The position numbers and the translations under genes are program-made. Below are positions 41,530-52,570 of a stretch of 64,000 nt of DNA, in pieces (position 1 is the first letter of the stretch; the number at the start of each line of letters is the position of its first letter). Source of the stretch: Campylorhamphus procurvoides (Eukaryota; Chordata; Aves; Passeriformes; Dendrocolaptidae). Under the pieces are notes generated by a model that ran no database searches, was not told the DNA's origin, and saw nothing but the letters and a program-made list of their open reading frames with translations. The stretch lies in assembly GCA_013396655.1 (NCBI GenBank), contig WBMV01004760.1, positions 949,910 to 1,013,909 of the forward strand, read 5' to 3'.

Positions 41530-41770
41530 CTTTCAATTAATATGCAGAAAATCTTTACAATTTATGACAGGTTTTTATTTTTTAAAAAAATTAATGTCAG
41601 ATACGCTTGTGAATTTGTTTCCTCACCATTTTTTTTCCTTTTTTTTTTTTTTTCTTTCAATTACTATGCAGAAAATCTTTACAATTTATGACAGGTTTTT
41701 ATTTTTTAAAAAAATTAATGTCAGATACGCTTGTGAATTTGTTTCCTCACCATTTTTTCTCCTTTTGTTG
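41530..41770 (+). repeat. Tandem duplication, 124-bp unit, two copies
   Basis: Copy 1 starts at 41530 and copy 2 at 41654, both with CTTTCAATTA. Across the first 105 bases or so I see a single difference (AATTAATATG against AATTACTATG), after which both run into T-rich sequence that differs slightly. Each copy is preceded by a long T run, which probably mediated the duplication. Near-identity means the event is recent, or an assembly artefact. Confidence 0.95.
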
Positions 41771-44700
41771 TTTTCTGCTTTTTTCCATTGCTCGCCTTTT
41801 TTGCCTGCACTTTCTATAAAGTTTTCCAATCATGATTTTACATGTCAAAAATGCCTTTTTCTGCCTTCCCACTCACACACATTGAGAAACATTCCAAACT
41901 TTTGATAAATTAGAGTGGTAATGTTGTAATGCTCCACATTTTACCATGTTTCTTTAGCTTTAGAAAAACATTTGAACTCTTTGGAGTGTGCAGCCCTTAC
42001 CCTGACAGAGTGACATCAGGGGAGAGGGGAAGGAGAAGAGAGAAAGGAGCAAATATTCTCTTTTAAAAAAGATCTATAGATCAGCTTTTTTCTTATATAT
42101 ATATATATCAGCTGATTTATATATTATCTTTTAGTTTCTTTTTCCTTTTTTTTTCCTTGAAGAAACTTTTCTCTAAAAAGGCAAATTCACCTTGCTGTCT
42201 CCATTAAACAGGTGGTGGATGGGACTGGAAATTTTTGATTTATTTTTATAACCAATTTATGTTTATTTTCTCCAGGTCACTAAGGAACTCGATTGATTCT
42301 TTTTTCTTTATCCCCCACAAGGATATCATCTTTCCTGCTGTTGTTTAATGTTTTACAGTTTAATTAAGTTCATTCCATAATTTGAAAACCACAAATAGGT
42401 GTTTTTTTTCCAAACTCAAATAAGATGGTAGTTTAGGATCAAATAAGCCACCGCTAGTGCCACCCACTGCCACCCACTGCTGTGACCTCAACTGGGCTCA
42501 CAACCTGTACACCTGCGGTGCCCCAGCTGCTGAACGATGCCTCTGTTAGCTCTTTATTTCCAGATTTTTGAACTCCTTAAATGATTTTCTGAAGAGGTAG
42601 GTTTTCAGCAATACCAGTTTAAAAAAAATGAAAAATCCCAAAACGTAAAAAAGGAGCTGATTACTGGCCAACCCTTGTATAGGCAAGCACCATGCAGAAA
42701 GAGAACAAGTTATTTAAAGTTGTGTTACCAATTAAATACATGGGAAAGTAAAAATAAGTGCCTTCTGCACATTCTTGTCTTTTGCATGTAGAATTTAGTT
42801 CTACAAAAGTATAATAATGATTCCCTGCTTTCCTTTTTGCCTGGCCACCAAAAAGGCTTTTTCTCCCTGGGGACACAGAGCAAGAAACTTAGCCAAGGGT
42901 GTGTTTTATTTCTCTCAGTATTTCTGCTGCTCTTTTTTCTTAAACCAATGTGGTGTATACTCATAATTTTTTATAAAGCACAATATACATACAAACATAG
43001 CTGTGCACAGTTGCAGTTCTGCTAAGCCAGGTTTCTTTCCAGCAGCTTCTGTTCCCTTCCCTCCTGCTCTTATGTTTCATTTTTTAATTTTCGTTGGACA
43101 GATGGTCCTAGCTTTATTCTCCTTTCAACACTGCACAGTAAAGCTTCTGTCCAATTCTAGCTTTTGTTTAAGGTGTGTGAATGAGTTTCATACTGATATA
43201 AAGAGTGAATTAATGGTGCTGCTGACTTTTCTACAGAACCATGTCAATACCTCTTATTTCTTGTTGGCAATATCCCTTCCATGTTACTCTTAATCCTTCA
43301 CTGAGGAGCAGTAATTTTTCTGATTTACTAAGCTTGGTGATGTGCACAAGTGAAGGCAAAGATGAGGTACTGCAAAGCATTTCTACTTGTGGTCAAACTG
43401 GAATATTCAGAGCTCTTCTGGGCAAAACTGGAGTGCTATGGGGGTAAAACAAGCAAGAAGGGGTTTTGCTGTAGTTTTGTTTATTTGGATCATAATTTAG
43501 TGTGGTTTGACTTTGGGTCTTGTTTCATTTGAACTTGCAACAAGTGGGGTGGAGCAGGGAGAATTATCTGAAATAAACCTGAGTTTGGTCAATTTCTAGG
43601 TGAAAAGCCAGTGATGTCAAGTGCTTACACTTTTTCCCTCAAATTTACTCCTTGAATCCTGTATTGCCTTAAACCCACGTCAACAATTGTATGCCTGGCA
43701 ATATCCCAAAGACAGAGCATGGCAGAGTTCCAGGATGAGAAAATTAAAATAAAATAAAATAAATCCAAACATGCAAAGAAAGTATTACTATCTTTTTAAT
43801 GTATGGTTTGTTGTTTTTTCATGCAAGCAACCAGTACTTACAAACAGAGGAAAAAGCCTTGTAAAATACTATCCAGATGCTAATGCTCTTGCTCCCTTTT
43901 TGGATTGCTTAATACATAATAATGATCCTCTTCTGCACAAGCTTCCTTTGATATTCAGACTCCATTGCAATGAACTGCTCCTTTCTCAGAACGAAAATCT
44001 GTAACATCAGATGGGAGTGAATAAACACAAATATATAAATACAGGCAGTCCTGAGCTTGATGTAAACTTTACTAGCAACAAGTCGGAAGAACACACACAC
44101 AATGTACTGGAAATCAGTACAACTGTAGAAACACCATTAGAGGGAGCCCTGTTACTTAGACCAATAGTTTATACCTGACAGACGGGTAACCAAGTTACAG
44201 ATTTGATTAAAAAATAAAATAGCTTTGGCTCTAAGCACAGCCATCAAGAGAGCTCTCTGAATGTGGGTATCTTTCTTGCTGAAAGAGCACGTTGGTTTCA
44301 GCTTATTTATTTTAGGCTGCTCCATATAATAGTAGCTGTAAAAGCTCTAAAACTGACTCAGTCCTTCTCATTTTCCCTGTTCTCCCCTCCCTCCATCTTG
44401 CTCAAAGTACTGAGATATTGACTTTCAATAATTATTTCCTTAGTCTTTTAAACATGTGGTGTTTGTCCCCTTTTATTTTTTGTATATAATCTAAATGTGT
44501 GTGTATAGTAACTTTGAGTGTAGGAAACCATGGGGCCTGGTACTGGAAAATTTCTTCTATAATGTTATCTCTCTAGAATGCAGAGCTGAAAGGAAATAAA
44601 AAAGTATCATACAATTAGCTAGTATTAACAAATATTGATGATATGTAGAAATTGTATAAAAGAAATGAGTAAATATCACTATTCTCTTACTGTATTTATA

Positions 44701-45427
44701 TCCACTTTAGAGTGTATGAGGTGTAATTCTACAATTAATGTGGTGTTTGTTTTTTTAACTATTATTTCTTTTCCTTGTCTGAATCATGTAAGTATTTCAA
44801 ATAGTTTATTAATTGGCCAAATACTCATCATATGGTCCTTGAAAAATTATTCCAGCAATTTCTTACCTGCGGCAGATTTGTCTAGAATTCCCTACTTTTG
44901 CTCTACACAGTATTTAATGCTTTTCCTTGAAAGAAATTTTGGGTTTTGGCTGCCAGTCTTCCTCCTTTCTCATTTAAGGATGCTTAAATCAAACTTCGCA
45001 GAAGGGGAGAAGTCTAAAATAGCTTTCATTTTTGTCTTGTAAAAGTAACCCAGCAAAGACACCTGACTTAGGTCACTACCAAAGAACAGATAGGGTGTAT
45101 CCATGCAGCAGTTCAGTGTCAGGCACAAATTCTTGGGAAAGCAGACTCTTCTGGCTCTGCTGCTAACAGAGCGACTGCTATCTCTCAGGGAGTTTGCTTA
45201 TGAAGATACCCTGAGATGGGATCATTATCAATATTTTAAATTCTTGGTCCTAGAAACCCAATAAATTTCATCTGTCTAAAAGCAGAAGACACAAGAAATA
45301 AGTAAACACATGAAAAGAAAACGGGGCTCTGGTTCCTATGTCTAAGTCCAAAGAGAGGAGCTTGCTTGTTTCTATGCAGAGCAAAAGCAGCGATGCTGGG
45401 GTGAGACTGGAGAGGGAAGCTGTGCCC
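41771..45427. other. Intergenic, no gene seen
   Basis: AT-rich sequence with a short TA run (42096-42108), a small tandem of CCACCCACTG (about 42459-42480) and AAAAT units (43740-43762). Frames such as 44635-45042 on the + strand lack any recognisable domain. No transposable element is recognised. Confidence 0.65.
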
Positions 45428-45582
45428 AGCACAGAACATCATCCAGGGCAGTATTTGTGGAGCAGCAGCACTGCTGTAGAGCACAGAACATCATCCAGGG
45501 CAGTATTTGTGGAGCAGCAGCACTGCTGTAGAGCACAGAACATCATCCAGGGCAGTATTACTGGAGTAGCAGCACTGCTGAG
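45428..45582 (+). repeat. Minisatellite, 52-bp unit, about three copies
   Basis: Units starting AGCACAGAACATCATCCAGG begin at 45428, 45480 and 45532. The first two are virtually identical and the third differs in a few bases (TTACTGGAGTAG against TTGTGGAGCAG) and ends early. The unit is not a multiple of three, so the apparent frame across it (45338-45622) is not a repeat protein. Confidence 0.95.
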
Positions 45583-46689
45583 TGCAGGGCTGAGGGGGAG
45601 TGCTCATTGCCCTCCTCGGTGACTCTGCACTTTGGTATCATACATCCCAAATCAGGACATTTATTGGCTTTGAGCACTTGATATGAATAAGTGGACCAAT
45701 TTATAAAATGCTGACTTGTTGCCACAATTGCAATATTCCTTGAGTTCCTAAATAAATATGGACTGAATGAAGAATACCAGCCATATCCGAGCAAACAGCC
45801 ATTAGCACTGGTTTCCTTTTCCTCCTCCTGTGTGGCCTCTCTCCTTATGCTTGTGGTAGCTTGTCAGCACTTTCTTTAAAGGTAACACAAAGCCCCCTGA
45901 ATCTCCCAAACAATGAAAAATGAATTACCATAATGTATAATAAATAAGAATCGCCTCTTAAATCAGTCAGTGGCTAAGTTAAAGGAGCCCCAGAGCCCTT
46001 TGCGTTTCCAGAGCTGCTGTGTGAGTTAGGTCACACTGTTCTCAGTGCCAGGGCAGAGGGGAAGGGTGATTTCTTAATTTCTTTTTTTTTTTTTTTTTTT
46101 AAATTGTGAGGGCACAGAACAGAAGCATTCAGTCTCACCAGGACCAACTCAGGAATTCGGGAATAAGAGACAAAGTTGCGAAATAAGTTTTCATGGTAGA
46201 GATTGGTGTTTAAAGTTAATGAGTCTAGACAACGTGGTGGCAACAAACTGCCACCGTGGCTCACACTGAGGAGTGCCTAGCCTGGGAATGTGTATTTCCA
46301 GTGGTATGAAGCCCTTGCCTCTGCTTTTTTTTTTTCCTTTCTTTGGTTCCATCCCAAAAATCTGTGGGACTATCTCTGAAGCCAGATCCCATGCAGTGGT
46401 AAGATAGCCAAGATCTGGTCCTTACGAGAAACTGAAATATTTCTTCCTGAAAGTCAAAGGAGAGATGAAATCTGAGTGCTGACAAATGTGGGCAATATTG
46501 GGAAAAATATTGAATGAGAATAAGAAATTAGTTAATAACACTGTTATTTGCTTTGCCTGAATTTCCTCACCCTCCCCGGCAAACCTCTTTTGCATCGGAA
46601 GAGAAGCTGGGTAATTTGAGATTTCAGTGACTAATGGCAAGTACAGCAGAATAGCAGTGGCAGTGCTTTCCTGCACTTCTTGTGGAGGA
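45583..46689. other. Intergenic, no gene seen
   Basis: Contains a T run of about 20 bases (46081-46100) and a second shorter one near 46326. A small AT-rich patch at 45915-45960 has homeodomain-like words. No gene or element is recognised. Confidence 0.6.
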
Positions 46690-46975
46690 GCACTGATTGC
46701 AGGCAATTGTATTGATCCATTCAGCCACTCATTTCACTTCATTGGAAAATGAATTAATTCTGACAGGCTTTGGCAAGAACTCATTAGTCTGTAGCTTAAT
46801 GCTTTATAAACTGTCATCTCTCCTTTAACAGTGTAGGACCAATTGCCAGACAGCCTGGGTTTGCAGGGAAAACCTGAAGACTTCATTTTTCTCAGAAATT
46901 AGATTAATAAGTGACGGGATTTTATGGGAGCAAATGAACAGAAATGCTTACATGAAATAAGTAAGCAGATCACTT
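46690..46975. promoter_or_regulatory. Candidate conserved noncoding element
   Basis: Repeat-free sequence with GAATTAATTC followed by the Meis-type word TGACAG (46761-46766), ATTAGATTAATAAG, and TTTTATGGG, a Hox/Cdx-like word. Clustering of Hox and Meis words is typical of limb or axial enhancers, a setting where WNT5A is expressed. The functional link is inference. Confidence 0.3.
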
Positions 46976-49900
46976 ACCTGCAAAATGGAAAGAAAAGAAT
47001 CTCAAAAAAAGAGAAAAGTAGAGAGCTAGACTGGAACTTAAACCTATATTAGAAATTCATTATTTTGCTGTGGCAAAAAACATTAGCCACTGTTGATTGG
47101 TCTTGGGGCATAACCTTGAAAATTTTGTAAAGTGAGGTTATTCCTGCTGGTTTCAGTGGTATAATTTCTGTATTCTAGAACAGTAGTTTTTAAATGCTCT
47201 CAGCATGTTAATTATCAAGATTTTGTGAATGTGAGGAAAAAAGCAACCTGCATAGAAAAAGCCATACATGCAACAATCTACTTTGCTAAATGATTGACTG
47301 GCTTCTTTACCTCCATCTATCTGCTTTTAGATGCTGAAATCAACCATTACATTGAACAATAAAAAATATTTTCTTGGTCTATGGTAAATGCTTTGAATAC
47401 TGCATGATCTTTCTATAAGTTTTGTTTGTGTTTTCACATGTGATTATATGATTCTCTGTGTCCTCCCATCGAAGTTCTGGACTTTAATTTAAAGTATCAT
47501 CTCAAAAAAAAAGAAAAGGATTGCACTGTTAAGATTGAAAATGCCACTTCTGCACCTATGGTATTTGCTGTGCCAGATGTTCTGGCCTTTCTTAGTTTGT
47601 GGTGTCCAAGTCTTTGGAGGACGGTACTCGTCATTGCTTCAGTTCTGGGAAAGATGGCCAAAGGCTGCATGTGAAACAGTCCTGCACACACAGGTGGGAA
47701 ACCCTGTGAATGGATTACTGTTGCTATACAAGGGGATTATTTTTTTTTTCATAATAATATGCTCTTATTGCATCCAACTTGTCATCAAGCTGTTGTACAA
47801 TCCTGTCACTTGCAAGTGAAATGCATTTCCTTCATATTTTATGATAGAAGACAGCTTGATGAATTCAGATGAGGATTCTAGTGGTTATTTCAGCTAAGCA
47901 GAATGAAATGAAGGAGTCCTATTTCCTTTCTAATGCAGCTAAGCCAGGGCTTCTGTCTCTTTATGTGACAGTGACCATGCCCTAGTGTATCTGTCCCATT
48001 GTAGCAAACATATAGACTATAACTCAGCCTCCAAAGGCTTCTTCCCTTCCCATCTTCCCCAAAAGAGTTTGGGCCTCCTGGATCTGCTATCTTCAAGTCA
48101 TGGAGAAAAGCAGTAGCATATCTCAGTGGTGTCAGCTCCTACATACAGTGTGGTGAGACTTGTGAGAGTTAATGTCTGAAGCAACATTTATCTGTGGGAT
48201 AGCATGGATTGTCTATGCTAGAAAAGATTTGGCAGTTTGCTGTTCTGGCAAACTTTCCTAGTGTAGCCACAGCTTATACTGGCAAGCTAGTGTTTTGTCT
48301 GTATGTAGTTTATACCAGTTCCCTGAATGAAATGTGCTATTCTGGCACACTCCTTCCCCCTCCCACCCACATACAGCAGCATCTGCTTTGGCATTCAGTA
48401 CACAGCAGCAGTTTTGACTATAGATCTATTAGTGTAAGAAAGTGTCATGTTCCTTGGTGAAAAGGGAGCTGAAATGAAAGCGTGGAAGAGTTGGGTAGAA
48501 ATTTCTCTTTGCACTGCAGATATAAGTGAGAATTGTAATCCTGGGTGTTTGGTCACATGATTTACCAATGCCACTGATGCAAGTTTAGTACTCCAAGTGG
48601 TTTGCTTCTAAGTATTCCAGGTGGAAAGCCCAGAGGCATTTCTACTCTGTTGCACAAGATTGGTGGGTGAGAAACTACAGCCATTGATCAGTTTACTCTT
48701 ACAAATAACCCTCTTTTCCCTTACAAAAAACTCCCCTCTTTTCCTGAGGGGATGTGGAGTTTGAAATGCTGATGGCACAGAAGCCCTTGTCTCTGTTATC
48801 TCTTTTTATGGTTCCCTTTGAAGGGGAGAACTTCCCTGCCTGTGGCTGAGATAACAGGGAGATGCTAAGTGGTGGGATTTTTCACAGCACTTGACCATAT
48901 GCAATAAAAGGTCAATTTGGACACACATCCCAGTGAACTTGGAAACATCAGAGTTTTGCTGGTTTAATGTGGAAATCAAAGCGTTTCAATGGCTCACCCA
49001 GTAGGGCTATTACCTCCTGATTGCTTTTTTCTTCATTTGCTCCCCCACCTCTTAAAACTACAATGTCTTACTACTTAAAGTTTAGAAAACTGTGAGTAGG
49101 TGCAGTGGAATTGATTCTTGCCTGTCTCTAACAGCATAATGAGTGTTCACAGATGAAGGCTGAAGGGACCAGGCCCTAAACCCCAAGTTTTCCATGAAAC
49201 GAGCAGAAGAACCTCTAGACTGAGGATATTTTACGGGTCAGACTTTCACATGGGCTTCAGACAGAACTGGAGAAAGACTCATGAGAGATACCCTTTGAGG
49301 GTCAACTAGACTAGGGCTGAGAACCAGCGGAACCAAAAATAGTTGGAGACTGGGAGAATGCTTCCAGGAGTGGGAGTGTTCAACTCCTTTGTTTTTTTAT
49401 TTTCTTTTTTTTTTTAAATGTTCTTTTATTATTTTGATTTTGGTTTTGGTTTTTTTTAATTTCCCTCTGTGCCAGCTGAGAGACTGCTGCAAGCTGGAGA
49501 CTGTTGGATGCACCCTAGTACAGCTGTCCTTATGTTCCTGTGTATATGGGGTTAAATCAGCACAGAATTCAAATGTATAGAGCCAGAATATATCCATCTT
49601 GCAATGTTCTTACCATTAAGCAGTAGTTTATTCTTTGCAGAAACACTCAGAAATTAAAGTTTCTATCCAGGTACCGCCTTGATAAAGAATGTTTGGCACA
49701 GTTAAAATTTTCAGGTTTTGAGTAATATATTGTTAGGAACTGGAGATAGCAGCACACAATAAATTCTTTTTTTGGTTTTGGCTGGGCACCCAAAGCCAGT
49801 TGACTGAGGCTCACTGAAAGGAAGTTTGGCATTGCTGCTATTTGAGAGATTGGCTAATGCAAGGATTTGGAATATAAAAACCAAATCAGAAGAAGTATTT

Positions 49901-50049
49901 CATCTTCATAAGGTGGTCCCTAGGCTCAGTCCTGCAGTCTTTCCTCATGCAAAACCAACTTCTCATACAGCTTATTCACATTAGGGGGAAAATCTCATGG
50001 CTGGGCCATTTGCCTGTGAAGATTATGAGCATTTCTCTATCTGCACAGA
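46976..50049. other. Intergenic, no gene seen
   Basis: Unique AT-rich sequence with a T-rich tract at 49388-49459. Short frames on both strands have no recognisable features. No transposable element or RNA gene is seen. Confidence 0.6.
49388..49459 (+). repeat. T-rich low-complexity tract
   Basis: Long T runs with A and GG interruptions (TTTTGGTTTTGG near the end). It is the complement of the A/C-rich tracts elsewhere in the window. Confidence 0.8.
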
Positions 50050-51035
50050 CCCTGGTGTGTCCCTCCCTGCTGGCCTCCTCGTGCTGGGCTGAAGTCACAA
50101 CAAATTGGTCAACACGGAGGCACAGAAGGCTGGGGGCTGCTCGGGGAACCATGGGGGAAGCAAAATCCTCTCCCCAAATCCTCCCAGCCTTTGTGCACAT
50201 ACATCCCTCTGCTCCAGCCTGTGTCCCCGTGCCAGGCTGGCTGTCAGCAGGCCAGTCATCTGTCAGATTCGCCCTGCAGTTTCTGTTGCTTCATTGTTTT
50301 ATTTATATTTATTTATAACTCTGCCTCTTTTCTTTGTCCTGCCTTCTGCCCCTTATTTTTTCTGGTTTTGTGCTCCCTTCCCTCCCAGGCTGTGACGGGG
50401 CTGTGCTGATGGGGCTGCGCAGGGACAGGGGTGGTGTTGGGCAGGATTGGCAGAGTCCTGGGGACCCCTGGCCCTCCCCAGCGAGGGCAGCTGCACTTTG
50501 GCTCTTGGCTTGATGCCTCCTGGCTCCAGGGAAGGGAATGGAGCCAGCGCCTTCCCTGCTGCAGGGCTTTTTGTGGCCAGGGAGCCACTTGGAGCACAGC
50601 CCTGGGTGCGTGCTGCTCGTGGCCCATGCTTGGCTTGAGGGGAAAGGGCAGGACCATTAAAACCCTTCAAAAAAATCAGTCAGGACACTGGGGTGTGGGG
50701 GTGGCTGTTCCCAAATGGCCACAATACTCCCAAAGGGCTGCGATGCAGCATGGCCAGGCAGCCAAGGGCGTGGCCATGGCAGGGCTGCGGGGAGGCAGAA
50801 ATCCAGTTTCCATTTTGTCAGCACAAATTGTATCGCTCCTTTCCTCCCATGCCTCTGAAAATGCGGTTTGCCCTGGTTTGGAGGATATCTTGCCCTCAGC
50901 AAGTCAATAAATGCCAACTAAAATAAAAAGGAAGCACAAAACAATGCTGGGGCTGCCACGCGCTGGCTGTCGGAGCCTCGGGAGGAGGGAGGGCGAGCGC
51001 AAGGGCTGAAGTCTCATTTGGATCCCTTCGAGCTT
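50050..51035. other. GC-rich patch with a small CpG cluster
   Basis: About 800 bases are clearly richer in GC than the surrounding desert. It ends in a compact CpG cluster (50955-51005: ACGCG, TCGG twice, GGCGAGCGC). Its long frames on both strands (159 and 114 residues) reflect lack of AT-rich stop codons, not coding. It could be an unmethylated regulatory island, a noncoding-RNA promoter, or a decayed GC-rich insertion. The sequence alone does not decide. Confidence 0.45.
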
Positions 51036-52399
51036 TCAAATTGCTTGCAAATTTACCTGGACACCTGAAAACTTAGTGGGAGTTTTACTTCTTACCCACC
51101 TCACCTAGCTCTTCTTGTAAATGTTTCAGGATTTTTTTTTCCCTGCCCTGTTAATATGTAAATGGATCTATCGTAAAAAGAAATATACTTTACCATTGAA
51201 GGACAGGGCGTTTGTTGGCAGAAATTTCTCACAAACAGTTGGTTTTTTTTTCCTAAATAATGTATTTCTGCTAAAATGGACTACAGAAAATAAGAATTGC
51301 TTATTTTTTTTAGCACACAGTTAAATATTTAAGTCCCAAGTAAACTGAAGGAGATTTCACTATAAATGAACAGAGTCTAAAAACAACTTTAATGGGACTT
51401 TATGTGTGAAGAAGGAGGTAGACTTCGCATTAGCCACACCACCTACACACTTGTTAGGAGAAAAAAGTTATGTAGCACATTGCTTACCTGTGTTTGAATA
51501 ATTTGTTTCACATGTTTTCCCATCAAGATGGTGGTGGGTCAAACAGTTAATTTATTTTTGCTGTATACTCCTGTTCTCTCTGATGTTTCATGCCAAACTG
51601 CTGTGGTAAAAAGAAGTCAAATATATTAAAGAGGTATATTTTAATTAAAAATATTAGAGAAACATATTAAGGCTCCTTCTTTATTAATAACAGATTGTTG
51701 GCCAACTAGGCAGCAAAGTTTCTTATTTGGAAGACACGTGCTATGCTGTAGAGTAATACTACAAGTAGAACATTATTAGTGTTCCTGTTGGCAAAGTGCT
51801 TCACTTCTCTTCTGCTGCATTGTGGGAGCACTGGGCAGATTCTCTCCTGGTCTAAAGCAGCACTGCCCTACCAGCACTGAGCCTGAGGTCACAGCTATCC
51901 ATAGGATCACATGTGGTATGAGCAGAATGGAATCACTTCTGTGATGAACTAATTTAGGGCAGTTAGCTGTGGTCAGAAGAATATCAGGTATTGATGCATT
52001 GTATGGTCCAGCTTTTTTTCTAAGGTTGAACTAAGAGCTTAATTCCATAACAATTATTTTTCTTTTAACTTTTCAATAGCTTGAATGACTGAGCCATGCA
52101 AGAAAAGTAATGGGTCTGGTCACAATAGTATCAGAGAGAATTATAATAAAAGAGGTGTTACCAATACAAGCTAGGCTATTTTTATAATTTTCTTCCTTTC
52201 TTCCTCTTCTTTATCAGTGTGTTTTAAGTAAACCTGACACATTTATATATGTGAAACAGATGCAAAATGAAGCAGTTTTGTCTTCAGTTATGACCATGTT
52301 TTTTCAATCATGAACATGATTTATGGAAATGTTCTTTGCTGTAAAAAAATTCTTTTAAAATCCAAACCACATTAATTATAAATCTAACATTCAATTTCT
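51036..52399. other. Intergenic, no gene seen
   Basis: AT-rich unique sequence. The first 60 bases after the CpG cluster (TTCAAATTGCTTGCAAATTT) have a conserved-element look but are too short to call. Nothing else is recognised. Confidence 0.6.
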
Positions 52400-52570
52400 T
52401 TTGATACTTTGGGGAGTGTGAGGAAGCAAATTTTTAATGCAAATAAACAGTTTCTTTAAAAAATCAGCATTCATTAAATGTTGAGATGAAACCAGCACAA
52501 CACTTCTGAGTGAAACTATTATAGAATTCAATTAGATGCTGAGAAAATTAGCTCTCTTTTTAGAATAATA
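52400..52570. promoter_or_regulatory. Candidate element with octamer overlapping a forkhead site
   Basis: A perfect octamer ATGCAAAT (52437-52444) overlaps AAATAAACA (52441-52449), a strong forkhead-type word, sharing four bases. TTCATTAAATG and TTCAATTAG words follow. The overlapping arrangement would make the two factor families compete. Function is inferred from motifs only. Confidence 0.3.

Noticed and set aside
41564..41905. 113-residue frame across the 124-bp tandem duplication
   Set aside because: T-rich sequence translated as Phe runs. The two copies are read in different frames, so there is no coding sense.
45338..45622. Apparent repeat protein across the minisatellite
   Set aside because: The unit is 52 bp, so the frame shifts from copy to copy. 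This is DNA repeat and not protein repeat.
50431..50910. 159-residue frame, + strand, in the GC-rich patch
   Set aside because: Frames are open on both strands because GC-rich sequence has few stops. No known protein resemblance.
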